From: Phyllobacterium trifolii
GTDB taxonomy: Bacteria > Pseudomonadota > Alphaproteobacteria > Rhizobiales > Rhizobiaceae
DNA: 64,000 nt
Reading direction: 5' to 3'
Assembly (NCBI RefSeq): GCF_014192095.1
Contig: NZ_JACHXN010000018.1
Span: 61,350-125,349 of the forward strand
Position numbers and translations under genes: made by a program. Shown here one piece after another: positions 45,674 to 55,637 of the stretch; within the stretch, counting starts at the first letter, position 1; each line of letters opens with the position of its first letter. The notes beneath the pieces were generated by a model that searched no databases, was not told where the DNA came from, and saw only the letters and a list, made by a program, of their open reading frames with translations.

Positions 45674-45750
45674 CAATGCTTCCGCGCAAAAAACAGGTCT
45701 TTTCGGTTAAAGTTTTGATGCCTATATAGAAAGGCAAACGGAGCTTTCGA

Positions 45751-46020
45751 ATGGTTGATGTAACAATCTATACGCGAAACGGTTGTGGTTATTGTACAGC
45801 CGCCAAAAGCCTTTTGTCCAAAAAGGGCGTCGCTTTTACCGAGCACAATGCCTCGATCGAACCCGCCGCCCGTCAGGAAATGCTGGCGCGCTCCAATGGG
45901 CGCACGACATTTCCGCAAATCTTCATCGGCGACGCTCATGTCGGTGGTTGTGATGATCTGTATGCGCTGGAAAATCAGGGCCGTCTCGACACATTGTTGA
46001 AGACCGGCGAACTCGCTTGA
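45751..46020 (+). CDS. grxC: Glutaredoxin 3
   Basis: An 89-residue glutathione-dependent dithiol oxidoreductase. Active site CGYC at residues 12-15 (the E. coli protein has CPYC), and GRTTFPQIFIGDAHVGGCDDL supplies the cis-proline and glutathione-binding residues. The nitrilase starts 10 bases downstream, so both are likely one transcript. Confidence 0.95.
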   Translation: MVDVTIYTRNGCGYCTAAKSLLSKKGVAFTEHNASIEPAARQEMLARSNGRTTFPQIFIGDAHVGGCDDLYALENQGRLDTLLKTGELA

Positions 46021-46030
46021 GGACGATGAT

Positions 46031-46897
46031 ATGAGTTCATTTCGCGCTGCCGCCATCCAGATGCGCTCGGGCACAAACCCGGAAGCCAATGCCGCGGATC
46101 TTGCGACCTATGTTGCAGATGCGGCCGGCCAAGGTGCCGTTTACGTCCAGACACCGGAAATGACCGGTTCATTGCAGCGCGATCGCAAGGCTCTTGCCAG
46201 TGTTTTGAAAAGTGAGAGCGACGACATCATCGTTCGCACGGCTTCGGAGCTAGCGGCGAAGCACGGAATTCATCTTCATATAGGATCGACTGCGATTGCC
46301 CGCGACGATGGCAAGATTGCCAACCGCGCGTTTCTCTTCGGGCCGGACGGCAATATTCTCACGCGGTATGACAAGATCCACATGTTCGACGTCGATCTCG
46401 ACAATGGCGAAAGCTGGCGCGAGTCCGCTGTCTACGCGCCGGGCGCCGATACGGTCGTGATCGATCTGCCTTTTGCGCGGCTCGGTCTTGCCATCTGCTA
46501 TGATGTACGTTTTCCGCAATTGTTCCGCGCCCAGGCTCTGGCCGGTGCATCGGTGATTTCGGCGCCTGCCGCTTTCACCCGGCAGACCGGCGAAGCGCAT
46601 TGGCACGTGCTGCAGCGCGCGCGTGCGATCGAGAATGGCGCCTTCATGATTTCGGCGGCTCAGGGCGGTGTGCATGAGGATGGCCGGGAAACCTATGGTC
46701 ATTCCATCATCGTCGCGCCGTGGGGTGAGGTTTTGGCGGAGGCCGATCATGCGGAACCTGCGGTTATTGTGGCAGATATCGATCCGGCATTGAGTGCAGC
46801 AGCACGAACGAAGGTACCCAACCTCAAGAACGCCCGGCCATTCGGGGTAGTCGTGGAAAACGATGGGCAGGCGACGAGGTTCAACGCCGCATCATGA
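46031..46897 (+). CDS. Nitrilase-superfamily amidase (Nit1/Nit2-like)
   Basis: A 288-residue carbon-nitrogen hydrolase with the full Glu-Lys-Cys triad: Glu43 (TPEMTGS), Lys115 (YDKIHMFD) and Cys156 (AICYDVRFPQL). The sequence pattern is that of Nit1-type deaminated-glutathione amidases, which fits its position after glutaredoxin; this substrate is inferred. The stop overlaps the DUF1178 start by 4 bases. Confidence 0.92.
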   Translation: MSSFRAAAIQMRSGTNPEANAADLATYVADAAGQGAVYVQTPEMTGSLQRDRKALASVLKSESDDIIVRTASELAAKHGIHLHIGSTAIARDDGKIANRAFLFGPDGNILTRYDKIHMFDVDLDNGESWRESAVYAPGADTVVIDLPFARLGLAICYDVRFPQLFRAQALAGASVISAPAAFTRQTGEAHWHVLQRARAIENGAFMISAAQGGVHEDGRETYGHSIIVAPWGEVLAEADHAEPAVIVADIDPALSAAARTKVPNLKNARPFGVVVENDGQATRFNAAS

Positions 46898-47307
46898 TTC
46901 GATTTTCCCTCCACTGCGACCATGACCATGAGTTCGAAGGCTGGTTTCGCAGTAATGACGATTTCGACACGCAAGTGCAGAAGCAGCTCGTTTCCTGCCC
47001 TGTCTGCAGTTCGCATAAAGTCGACAAGGCTTTGATGGCGCCGTCGGTTGCCACTGGTCGCCAGAAGGAAAAGATCGCCATTGCGATGAGCAAGATGGCC
47101 CGTGAACTGCGTGAAATGGCCAAGAAGGTTCGCGAAAACTCCGACTATGTTGGCAGTGATTTTGCTGAGGAAGCCCGCAAAATTCACTTCGGCGAGGCAG
47201 AACAGCGCGGCATTTATGGCGAGGCGACGCGCGACGAAGTCGAAGCGCTCGTGGATGACGGTGTCGATGTGATGCCGCTGCCGGTGTTTCCCGACGACCA
47301 CAATTGA
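46894..47307 (+). CDS. DUF1178 family protein
   Basis: 137 residues, function unknown. The N-terminus IRFSLHCDHDHEFEGWFRSNDDFDTQ with the later SCPVCSSHKVDKALMAPSV suggests a zinc-ribbon-like site made from Cys8, His and the CPVC pair. The C-terminal half is helical with ENSDYVGSDFAEEARKIHFGEAEQRGIYGEAT, the conserved family end. Translationally coupled to the nitrilase, an arrangement common in rhizobia. Confidence 0.88.
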   Translation: MIRFSLHCDHDHEFEGWFRSNDDFDTQVQKQLVSCPVCSSHKVDKALMAPSVATGRQKEKIAIAMSKMARELREMAKKVRENSDYVGSDFAEEARKIHFGEAEQRGIYGEATRDEVEALVDDGVDVMPLPVFPDDHN

Positions 47308-47362
47308 TCTTGATAGGCTGATGGCGATGTCTATGGTGCGGTAGTCGATTCTGACTAACCGG

Positions 47363-48277
47363 ATGAATTCCATGCCATTTCTGAATTCCGCTCCCGCGCT
47401 GCTCGTGTTGACGGGAGCTTTTCTGGGGTTGACGTTGCCTTTCGGCAAGTTGGCTTTCGCCGCGGGCATTGCTCCATCACTTTGGGCGTTCGTTATCTCG
47501 ACCGGCGCCGGGACGGTGCTTCTGGCGGCCTTTCTTCTCATGGGAAAGCGTCCGCGTATCGATGCGCATATGATACGGTACTACCTTATCGCCGCCCTGA
47601 TCTCCTATGCCATCCCGAACCTCATGACCCTCTCGGCGATTCCACACCTCGGCTCAGGGTTTACGGGGATCATGTACACGTTGTCCCCTGTGTTCACCCT
47701 TCTGCTTTCCATCCTTTTCAAGATGCGCAGCCCAAACCTCCTCGGACTTCTCGGCATATTCGTCGGCTTTGCCGGGGCCGTCCTCGTGGGATTTACCCGC
47801 GGTCAGGTCGGCCAGCCGGCTGAACCTCTCTGGGTGGCGATTGGCTTGCTCATCCCGGTCCTGCTTGCTCTCGGCAATGTCTATCGCACGATCGATTGGC
47901 CGAAAGGTGCTGATCCGACCGAGCTTGCGGCTGGCAGCCATCTGACCACAGCGGTGCTGCTGGTTCCGATTATTTTCTTGATGACAGGCACATTCCCCGT
48001 TGAACCACTCGGCGCTGTGCCATGGCTGGTCTTTGTCCAGGTTCTGGCGTCAGCTTGCATGTTCGCGCTGTACTTCCGGCTCCAGGCCGTTGGCGGACCA
48101 GTCTATCTCAGCCAGATCGGTTATGTCGGCGCGGCAGTTGCATTGCTCGCCGGAACGCTTTTTCTTGGTGAGGTCTATCAACTCGCAACCTGGATCGGTG
48201 CGGCGATCATCACCATTGGCGTGTTGATGACCACGAAAGCCCAGCAGATGCAGCAGAAAGCTACAAAGGTCGCGTAG
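47363..48277 (+). CDS. EamA/DMT-family transporter
   Basis: A 304-residue permease with about ten hydrophobic segments in two EamA repeats ([24 protein letters not shown] at the start; [21 protein letters not shown] in the second). The substrate is unknown. Its 3' end overlaps the convergent ubiG by 17 bases, so no separate terminator fits between them. Confidence 0.85.
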   Translation: MNSMPFLNSAPALLVLTGAFLGLTLPFGKLAFAAGIAPSLWAFVISTGAGTVLLAAFLLMGKRPRIDAHMIRYYLIAALISYAIPNLMTLSAIPHLGSGFTGIMYTLSPVFTLLLSILFKMRSPNLLGLLGIFVGFAGAVLVGFTRGQVGQPAEPLWVAIGLLIPVLLALGNVYRTIDWPKGADPTELAAGSHLTTAVLLVPIIFLMTGTFPVEPLGAVPWLVFVQVLASACMFALYFRLQAVGGPVYLSQIGYVGAAVALLAGTLFLGEVYQLATWIGAAIITIGVLMTTKAQQMQQKATKVA

Positions 48278-49007
48278 CCAGAACCATATAGTTTACATTG
48301 GTATCGCGTGAACGATTCCAGCTGTCTGCCAAGGGATTATAGGTCACGCCGACTTTTTCCACGACTTCCAGTCCAGCGCGTGACATGGCGGTTTCGAGCT
48401 CCTCTGGCCGGACCAGCTTTTCATATTGGTGCGTTCCGCGCGGCAACCAGCGAAGCACATACTCCGCACCGAATATGGCAAGGCCGAGCGCCTTCAAAGT
48501 CCGGTTGATGGTGGCGACAAAGGTCATGCCGCCGGGTTTGACCATTTGGGAACAGGCAGACATGTAGAGCTCGACATCGGCAACGTGTTCGACGACTTCC
48601 ATATTCAGGACCACGTCGAACTGTTCTCCCGCATCGGCGAGAGCTTCGGCAGTCGTTGCGCGATAATCGATCGAGAGCCCGCTCTGCGCCGCGTGGATCT
48701 TCGCAACTTCGATATTTGTTTCGCCGGCATCGGCGCCGACGACTGTCGCTCCAAGGCGCGCCATGGGTTCGCACAGAAGGCCGCCGCCGCAACCGATATC
48801 AAGAATACGCAAGCCCGCGAAGGGTGCCGGGACATTCGGATCGATGCCGTAGTGGGCGCAGACTTTCTCCTTGATATAGGCAAGGCGTGTGGGATTGAAC
48901 TTGTGCAAGGGACGGAATTTGCCTTGCGGATTCCACCATTCTGCTGCCATACGCGAGAAACGCTCGACTTCTGCGTCATCAATTGTCGTGCGCTGTGCTG
49001 TTGCCAT
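48261..49007 (-). CDS. ubiG: Ubiquinone biosynthesis O-methyltransferase UbiG
   Basis: A 248-residue methyltransferase that performs both O-methylations of ubiquinone synthesis. Seen: [30 protein letters not shown] (UbiG N-terminal signature), SAM motif LDIGCGGG at 69-76, [14 protein letters not shown] and [22 protein letters not shown] 49007 by family start; the frame is open to 49100. Convergent with the DMT gene. Confidence 0.96.
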   Translation of the reverse strand: MATAQRTTIDDAEVERFSRMAAEWWNPQGKFRPLHKFNPTRLAYIKEKVCAHYGIDPNVPAPFAGLRILDIGCGGGLLCEPMARLGATVVGADAGETNIEVAKIHAAQSGLSIDYRATTAEALADAGEQFDVVLNMEVVEHVADVELYMSACSQMVKPGGMTFVATINRTLKALGLAIFGAEYVLRWLPRGTHQYEKLVRPEELETAMSRAGLEVVEKVGVTYNPLADSWNRSRDTNVNYMVLATRPL

Positions 49008-49109
49008 CGGTTCCGTCCTTGTTGTTCTCTTCGAGTGGACCCTTCCAGCAAAAAATGTCAAGCCGTACTCGGCATTCTGCTGCTCACGCCGTCGCACCAT
49101 TCGTGCGAC

Positions 49110-49502
49110 CTAGTCCTCAAAACGACCCGTGGCTTCACGATCACGGTCGTATCGTTTCATGAGCGGAAACGGCGGCAACCACGACTCGCGACGAATGGTC
49201 CAGCTTTCGTAAGTTGGCATCAGTTGGTCGGGGGCATCCAAAGCTCCCAGGTGCACTTCGATTTCGTCTGCTGTGCGGGCGAAAACGGATGAGCCGCAGC
49301 GGGGGCAGAAAAACCGTCCAGCGTAGTCGCGTGTTTCGCCGTCGATCGTTACTGCATCCTGAGGGAATACCGCGGCAGCGTAGAAAAGGGCCCCATGGTG
49401 CTTGCGGCAGTCGAGGCAGTGACAAAGACCAACCCGGTACGGTCGTCCCGACGCCACAATTCGGACGTTGCCGCACAGGCAGCCGCCAGTGAATCGGTCC
49501 AT
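49110..49502 (-). CDS. GFA (CENP-V-fold) zinc protein
   Basis: 130 residues of the GFA / glutathione-dependent formaldehyde-activating-like family. Seen: GGCLCGNVR, LCHCLDCRKHHGALF and FFCPRCGSSVF, the paired CXC and CXXC zinc motifs of the family, followed by HLGALDAPDQL. Most members are not proven formaldehyde enzymes. It ends about 100 bases before the ubiG start on the same strand. Confidence 0.9.
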   Translation of the reverse strand: MDRFTGGCLCGNVRIVASGRPYRVGLCHCLDCRKHHGALFYAAAVFPQDAVTIDGETRDYAGRFFCPRCGSSVFARTADEIEVHLGALDAPDQLMPTYESWTIRRESWLPPFPLMKRYDRDREATGRFED

Positions 49503-49747
49503 ACTGTGTCTCCTTTGAAATCAAGGGAGCGGAATGTTTACAACGAACGGCACTGACCCCGCAATTGCCCGCTGCGGGTGGACCGCGTCGTTGTTCTGTA
49601 GCAGGTGATAGTTCAAACAGCCGTCGGGCGTTCTTGCAGTCCGGTGATATTTTCGGTATGGGAGCCGCATTCATTTGGCGGGTGGCTGTTCCGATTCAAG
49701 CAGCTCCTTACCAATTTATTTCAGGCATTCCAGAACGGTACCTTCCC

Positions 49748-51001
49748 ATGGCACGCATTGTGATGAAATTCGGTGGCACTTCGGTGGCCGATATTGACCG
49801 CATCCGTAATGTGGCCAGGCATGTCAAACGCGAAGTCGATGCGGGACATGAGGTCGCTGTCGTGGTTTCGGCCATGGCAGGGAAGACCAATGAGCTCGTG
49901 GCCTGGACGCGGCAGACATCGCCAATGCACGACGCGCGCGAGTATGATGCAATTGTCGCATCAGGCGAGCAGGTGACGGCTGGTCTGCTTGCAATCGCCC
50001 TGCAGGCGATGGGCGTCCACGCCCGTTCATGGCAAGGCTGGCAAATTCCGATCAAGACTGACAATGCCCATGGCGCTGCGCGTATTCTCGATATCGATGG
50101 TTCGTTCTTGATCGAGCGGTTCGCTGAGGGCCAGGTGGCTGTGATCTCCGGATTTCAGGGCATTGGTCCGGATAATCGCATTTCCACACTGGGACGCGGC
50201 GGTTCAGATACCAGTGCGGTTGCAATCGCAGCTTCGGTGAAGGCCGATCGATGTGATATCTATACCGACGTCGATGGTGTCTACACGACCGATCCGCGCG
50301 TCGAACCGAAGGCGCGGCGGCTGTCGCGGATATCGTTCGAAGAAATGCTGGAGATGGCATCTCTTGGCGCGAAAGTCCTGCAGGTGCGGTCTGTCGAGCT
50401 TGCCATGGTGCACAAAGTGCGCACCTTTGTAAGGTCCAGTTTCGAGGACCCCGATGCGCCGGGCATGGGTGATCTCATCAATCCGCCCGGAACGCTTATT
50501 TGCGACGAGGAAGAAATCGTGGAACAGCAGGTTGTCACAGGAATTGCCTACGCCAAGGACGAAGCCCAGATTTCGCTGCGCCGTGTTGCCGACCGTCCGG
50601 GCATATCCGCCGCTATTTTTGGCCCGCTCGCCGAGTCGCATATCAATGTCGACATGATCGTCCAGAATGTTTCCGAAGACGGTACCAAGACCGACATGAC
50701 TTTCACCGTGCCCTCGGGCGATCTCGACAAGGCTCTCGTGGTCCTCGAAAAGGTCAAGGCGGAGATCGGCTGCGACATCATCCAGTCGGAAGCCGGCATG
50801 GTCAAGGTATCGGTCATAGGTATTGGCATGCGCAGTCATGCGGGTGTTGCCGCAACGGCGTTTCGCGCGCTGGCAGACAAGGGAATCAACATCCGGGCCA
50901 TCACGACCTCGGAGATTAAGATTTCCATTCTAATTGATGGCCCGTATGCGGAACTTGCCGTACGCACTTTGCATTCTGTGTACGGTCTGGATAAGCATTA
51001 G
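49748..51001 (+). CDS. lysC: Aspartate kinase
   Basis: A 417-residue kinase that begins lysine, threonine and methionine synthesis. Seen: KFGGTSV at residues 7-13, GRGGSDTSAVAIA, CDIYTDVDGVYTTDPR in the kinase domain, then two ACT modules (about residues 265-417, including DRPGISAAIFGPLAESHINVDMIVQN). These would bind feedback inhibitors. ATG 49748 is chosen by family N-terminus; the frame is open to 49565. Followed by ptsP, as in other Hyphomicrobiales. Confidence 0.97.
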   Translation: MARIVMKFGGTSVADIDRIRNVARHVKREVDAGHEVAVVVSAMAGKTNELVAWTRQTSPMHDAREYDAIVASGEQVTAGLLAIALQAMGVHARSWQGWQIPIKTDNAHGAARILDIDGSFLIERFAEGQVAVISGFQGIGPDNRISTLGRGGSDTSAVAIAASVKADRCDIYTDVDGVYTTDPRVEPKARRLSRISFEEMLEMASLGAKVLQVRSVELAMVHKVRTFVRSSFEDPDAPGMGDLINPPGTLICDEEEIVEQQVVTGIAYAKDEAQISLRRVADRPGISAAIFGPLAESHINVDMIVQNVSEDGTKTDMTFTVPSGDLDKALVVLEKVKAEIGCDIIQSEAGMVKVSVIGIGMRSHAGVAATAFRALADKGINIRAITTSEIKISILIDGPYAELAVRTLHSVYGLDKH

Positions 51002-51103
51002 AATCAAGAAAATGTTTGTCGGCCGCGTCGCTGGCTGACATGATCACTCGAATGCGGTGAGGCCATCCGGTCTTGCCGGTATTCTTATGGAGAAAGGCCC
51101 CCA

Positions 51104-53380
51104 GTGCCAACGCGCGAGCAGACAACAGGTCCCCGTGTCATGCTGAAGCGTCTTCGCGAATTGATGGCGGAGGCGCTTGAGCCGCAGGAGAGGCTTGACC
51201 GGATCGTTCGCGATATCGCGCAGAACATGGTTGCGGAAGTGTGCTCGTTCTACGTTCTTCGCTCCGATGGTGTCCTGGAACTTTATGCAACCGAAGGTTT
51301 GAACCCGTCCGCCGTGCATTTGGCGCAATTGCGTCTTGGGCAGGGCCTTGTCGGTACCATCGCAGCCAGCGCCCGCCCGCTCAATCTGACCGACGCGCAG
51401 ACACATCCGGCCTTCGCCTATCTGCCGGAGACGGGCGAGGAGGTCTACAATTCATTCCTTGGCGTGCCGATCCTCCGGGCGGGGCGCACCCTGGGCGTCC
51501 TCGTCGTGCAGAACCGGACCAAGCGCGTCTATCGCGAGGATGAGGTCGAAGCGCTCGAAACGACGGCCATGGTGCTGGCAGAAATGGTTGCCGCCGGCAG
51601 TCTGACGCGGCTTGCACGGCCTGGGGTCGAACTCGACATGGGCAAGCCCATGAGCTTCAGCGGGAGCGCCTTCAATGATGGCGTTGGCCTCGGGCACGTC
51701 GTGCTGCATGAGCCGCGCATCGTCGTCACAAATCTCTTCAACGAGAATATCGACACGGAAATCGACCGGCTCGAAACGTCGCTCGGTTCATTGCGCATTT
51801 CGATCGATGACATGTTGTCGCGCCGTGATGTGGCGTTCGAGGGCGAGCATCGCGAAGTGCTCGAAGCCTATCGCATGTTCGCACACGATACGGGATGGGT
51901 GCGGCGTCTCGAAGAGGCAATTCGCAACGGCCTGACGGCGGAAGCCGCAGTTGAAAAAGTGCAAAGCGATACCCGCGCCCGGATGATGCACCTGACAGAT
52001 CCCTACATGCGTGAGCGGCTGAGCGATTTCGACGACCTCGCCAACCGTCTGCTGCGCCAGCTGATGGGCCGTGATGTCAAGACCATGGCGGGTTCCCTCG
52101 CCAAGGACGCCATCATCATCGCCCGCTCGATGGGCGCCGCAGAACTTCTGGACTACCCGCGCGAACGCCTGCGAGGTCTTGTGCTCGAAGATGGTGCCGC
52201 GACCAGCCACGTGGTGATCGTAGCCCGCGCCATGGGCATCCCGGTTGCCGGGCAGGTCAAGGGCGTCGTCTCGATGGCCGAAAACAACGACGCTGTGATC
52301 GTCGATGGTGACGATGGCCGCGTTCATTTGCGCCCGCAGTCGGACGTGGAAGCCGCCTACACGGAGAAGGTCAAATTCCGCGCCAAGCGTCAGGCGCTTT
52401 ACCGGGAATTGCGCGACCAGCCTTCGATGACGAAGGATGGAGTGCATATTTCGCTCCTGATGAATGCCGGTCTGCTCGTCGACCTGCCGCAATTGGTGGA
52501 AGCTGGTGCTGCTGGCATCGGCTTGTTCCGTACCGAACTTCAATTCATGGTCGCCTCGACTTTCCCGCGTGCCGAACAGCAGGAGCGGCTCTATCGTTCC
52601 GTATTGGATGCCGCTGGCGACAAGCCGGTGACATTCCGGACGCTCGATATAGGCGGCGACAAGGTGCTGCCCTATTTTCGCAGCGATGCCAATGAAGAAA
52701 ACCCTGCCATGGGCTGGCGGGCGATCCGCCTGACGCTCGATCGCCCGGGCCTGTTGCGTACGCAGGTACGCGCGCTTTTGAAAGCGGCGGGCGGACGCGA
52801 GCTCCGGCTGATGCTGCCGATGGTCACGGAAGTGGCAGAAGTGCGCAAGGCCAGCGAACTGATCAACCGTGAGGTGCAGCACCTGTCGCGCTTCGCCCAC
52901 AATCTGCCGACGCGTGTCAAGATAGGGGCAATGGTCGAGGTGCCATCATTGCTGTGGCAACTCGACGAACTGATGTCGGTGGTGGATTTTGTCTCGGTTG
53001 GCTCGAACGACCTGTTTCAATTCGTCATGGCGGTCGATCGCGGCAATTCGATCATCACCAATCGGTTCGACAATCTGTCGGTGCCCTTCTTGCGCGTATT
53101 GCGTCAGATCGCCGATGCCGGAAACCGCAACAATACGGACGTGACGCTCTGCGGTGAAATGGCGGGAAAGCCGCTTTCTGCCATGGCGCTGATCGGGCTT
53201 GGATATCGATCCATCTCGATGTCGCCCGCATCGATCGGCCCGATCAAGGCCATGCTCGGCACTGTCGATGTGGCAGAACTTACCGCGCAACTCGCCGATG
53301 CGATCGACAATCACGGCGAAACCGGATCGTTGCGCCATGTCCTGACCAAGTTCGCAGAGCGAGCTGGCGTCCCATTGTGA
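51104..53380 (+). CDS. ptsP: PEP-protein phosphotransferase PtsP (EI-Ntr)
   Basis: A 758-residue first enzyme of the nitrogen-related phosphotransferase system. The N-terminal GAF domain (about 20-165) is followed by the EI domains: VVIVARAMGIPVAGQ with phospho-accepting His369 (GAATSHVVI), a PEP-binding barrel with GLFRTELQFM, RTLDIGGDK, and VSVGSNDLFQFVMAVDR and LCGEMAGKP. The GAF domain distinguishes it from sugar EI and links it to nitrogen sensing. GTG 51104 follows GGAG/AAAGG. Confidence 0.95.
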   Translation: MPTREQTTGPRVMLKRLRELMAEALEPQERLDRIVRDIAQNMVAEVCSFYVLRSDGVLELYATEGLNPSAVHLAQLRLGQGLVGTIAASARPLNLTDAQTHPAFAYLPETGEEVYNSFLGVPILRAGRTLGVLVVQNRTKRVYREDEVEALETTAMVLAEMVAAGSLTRLARPGVELDMGKPMSFSGSAFNDGVGLGHVVLHEPRIVVTNLFNENIDTEIDRLETSLGSLRISIDDMLSRRDVAFEGEHREVLEAYRMFAHDTGWVRRLEEAIRNGLTAEAAVEKVQSDTRARMMHLTDPYMRERLSDFDDLANRLLRQLMGRDVKTMAGSLAKDAIIIARSMGAAELLDYPRERLRGLVLEDGAATSHVVIVARAMGIPVAGQVKGVVSMAENNDAVIVDGDDGRVHLRPQSDVEAAYTEKVKFRAKRQALYRELRDQPSMTKDGVHISLLMNAGLLVDLPQLVEAGAAGIGLFRTELQFMVASTFPRAEQQERLYRSVLDAAGDKPVTFRTLDIGGDKVLPYFRSDANEENPAMGWRAIRLTLDRPGLLRTQVRALLKAAGGRELRLMLPMVTEVAEVRKASELINREVQHLSRFAHNLPTRVKIGAMVEVPSLLWQLDELMSVVDFVSVGSNDLFQFVMAVDRGNSIITNRFDNLSVPFLRVLRQIADAGNRNNTDVTLCGEMAGKPLSAMALIGLGYRSISMSPASIGPIKAMLGTVDVAELTAQLADAIDNHGETGSLRHVLTKFAERAGVPL

Positions 53381-53387
53381 GGTTTGA

Positions 53388-54467
53388 GTGAGTTCTATTC
53401 CGCAGGATCGTATGGATCAACTGCTGAAGCGTTTCTCCATGATGGAGACGCAGATGGCGAGCAATCCTGATTCCGAAACCTATGTGAAGCTGGCTTCGGA
53501 GTATTCCGAGCTTGAGCCCGTGGTCGTCAAGATCCGCGATCTGCTCGCTGCGCGCAGCGAAGCGGAAGGCTTGCAGGTCATGCTCGATGACAGCGCCACC
53601 GACAGGGACATGCGGGAATTGGCGGAAGCCGAGCTGCCCGACATCGAGGAGCGCATCGAGGAACTGGAGAAGGATATCCAGGTCCTCCTTTTGCCGAAAG
53701 ACGTCGCTGACGAGCGCAACGCCATCCTCGAAATTCGTGCCGGCACCGGCGGTTCGGAGGCGGCGCTGTTCGGTGGTGATCTGTTTCGCATGTATGAGCG
53801 CTATGCCGCCGCAAACGGATGGCGCGTCGAGCTGATATCGGCCAGCGATGGCGAGGCCGGCGGCTACAAGGAAGTGATCGCCATGGTTTCGGGCAAGGGC
53901 GTTTTCGCCAAGCTGAAGTTCGAATCGGGCGTCCACCGGGTACAGCGCGTGCCGGATACCGAGGCGAGCGGCCGCATTCATACGTCCGCCGCGACAGTTG
54001 CCGTACTGCCGGAAGCCGAGGAGATCGACATCGATATCCGCCCCGACGATATCCGAATCGATACGATGCGCGCATCCGGTTCTGGCGGTCAGCACGTCAA
54101 TACGACCGACTCGGCGGTGCGTATCACGCATATTCCTTCCGGTATCGTCGTCGTACAGGCAGAGAAGTCGCAGCATCAGAACCGTGCCCGGGCAATGCAG
54201 GTGTTGCGTTCGCGTCTGTTCGACATGCAGCGCCAGAAAGCGGACAGCGAGCGCTCCGAGGCCCGGCGCAGCCAGGTTGGTTCGGGTGATCGTTCCGAGC
54301 GCATCCGCACCTATAATTTCCCGCAGGGGCGTGTGACCGATCATCGCATCAACCTGACGCTCTACAAGCTCGATCGCATCATGGAAGGCGATCTCGATGA
54401 ACTCATAGGCGCGCTGATCTCCGACTACCAGACAGCATTACTCGCCCAGATGAACGAAAGCTTTTGA
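53388..54467 (+). CDS. prfA: Peptide chain release factor 1
   Basis: A 359-residue factor that ends translation at UAA and UAG. Seen: the GGQ motif at 233-235 (GSGGQHVN), which PrmC methylates on the glutamine, and the preceding [14 protein letters not shown] block. The codon-recognition loop of class PXT type is expected near residue 190 but was not individually verified. GTG 53388 starts 7 bases after ptsP. Overlaps prmC by 4 bases. Confidence 0.97.
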   Translation: MSSIPQDRMDQLLKRFSMMETQMASNPDSETYVKLASEYSELEPVVVKIRDLLAARSEAEGLQVMLDDSATDRDMRELAEAELPDIEERIEELEKDIQVLLLPKDVADERNAILEIRAGTGGSEAALFGGDLFRMYERYAAANGWRVELISASDGEAGGYKEVIAMVSGKGVFAKLKFESGVHRVQRVPDTEASGRIHTSAATVAVLPEAEEIDIDIRPDDIRIDTMRASGSGGQHVNTTDSAVRITHIPSGIVVVQAEKSQHQNRARAMQVLRSRLFDMQRQKADSERSEARRSQVGSGDRSERIRTYNFPQGRVTDHRINLTLYKLDRIMEGDLDELIGALISDYQTALLAQMNESF

Positions 54468-55342
54468 CTGCCATGGCAGAGCATGGGACGCGCCTGGCCG
54501 ATGTGCACAGAGAGGCGCGGGCCCGGCTGACTGCAGCAGGAATCGAAACAGCCGATCTTGACGCACGCCTTCTGGTTGAGTGGGTGACTGGACACGACCG
54601 GCTGGAGGCGATCCGCAATCCCGCTCGCCATATCGACCAGGCGATCGTTGCGCAGCTTCACACGGTCCTTACCCGGCGAATCAATGGCGAGTCCGTGCAT
54701 CGTATCATCGGCAAGCGTGCCTTTTTTGGTATCGAACTTGGGCTTTCGGCCGATACACTCGAGCCTAGACCCGACACCGAAGCCTTGGTGGAACTTGCGA
54801 TCCCTTTTCTGCGCCAGCGTATAGAGGAGCAGGGTGTCGCGGACCTGATCGACCTTGGAACCGGGACGGGCGCGATAGCCTTGGCGTTGCTCGACCAATT
54901 CAGCCAATTGCGTGCAGTGGGCGTCGATATTTCTGCGGCTGCCCTTGATACGGCGCGTGACAATGCCCACATCAACAACGTATCAGATCGTTTTGCAGGC
55001 CTTCATTCGGATTGGTTTTCTGAGGTAAGTGGCTCGTTCGACCTGATTATTTCCAATCCGCCGTATATACCATCGCTTGAGATAGCCGGCTTGCAACGCG
55101 AAGTTGTGCTGCACGACCCGATCGGGGCCCTGGATGGCGGGCAGGATGGCCTCACTCCCTACCGAATCATTGCCGGGCACTCCCGGCAGCATCTCAGGCA
55201 AGGTGGTGCGGTCGCATTGGAAATTGGTTTTGGACAACGCAGTGATATCGAGGCGATCTTTTCAAAGGAGAAATTCGCTTTGGATGCTGTCCAGAAAGAT
55301 ATTGGTGGGCGCGAAAGGGCACTTTTATTCACACCAATGTAA
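54464..55342 (+). CDS. prmC: Release factor glutamine methyltransferase PrmC
   Basis: A 292-residue enzyme that methylates the GGQ glutamine of release factors. Seen: [16 protein letters not shown] and the [13 protein letters not shown]-terminal signature, SAM motif [14 protein letters not shown], and the catalytic NPPY at 198-201 (numbered from TTG 54464). TTG 54464 overlaps the prfA stop in TTGA; ATG 54473 three codons later is an equally possible start. Co-transcription with its substrate gene prfA is the usual arrangement. Confidence 0.95.
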   Translation: MTAMAEHGTRLADVHREARARLTAAGIETADLDARLLVEWVTGHDRLEAIRNPARHIDQAIVAQLHTVLTRRINGESVHRIIGKRAFFGIELGLSADTLEPRPDTEALVELAIPFLRQRIEEQGVADLIDLGTGTGAIALALLDQFSQLRAVGVDISAAALDTARDNAHINNVSDRFAGLHSDWFSEVSGSFDLIISNPPYIPSLEIAGLQREVVLHDPIGALDGGQDGLTPYRIIAGHSRQHLRQGGAVALEIGFGQRSDIEAIFSKEKFALDAVQKDIGGRERALLFTPM

Positions 55343-55637
55343 AAAGATTGAAAAAAGGCTTGGAATTTGGCTGGAACACGGCTAGTTTCCGGGGACCGCA
55401 CTAAACCGAAACAAATCTGGTCTGCCTATCAAGAGATTGATACGGAAATTCCGGGTGTTTGATTTCTCTTCGGAAATAGCTTTGGGGAAATGGTTTTTGC
55501 GGCAGCACAAAAGTTTTATGAAACTTTGGATGCGATTGAAGCGCGGGGCGCGCTTCAGGTCGGCACTTGAGAAGCGAAGCTTTTTGACTCAAATGGTGAG
55601 CAAATTAGCGCCCCTGATTTTCTGAAAAGAGATAAGT
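55343..55637. other. Gap between prmC and the DUF4167 gene
   Basis: 295 AT-richer bases. No gene, tRNA or clear terminator seen. It presumably holds the promoter and leader of the DUF4167 gene. Confidence 0.5.

Noticed and set aside
55437..55625. 62-codon open frame before the DUF4167 gene
   Set aside because: No domain and no ribosome-binding site; composition differs from neighbouring genes.
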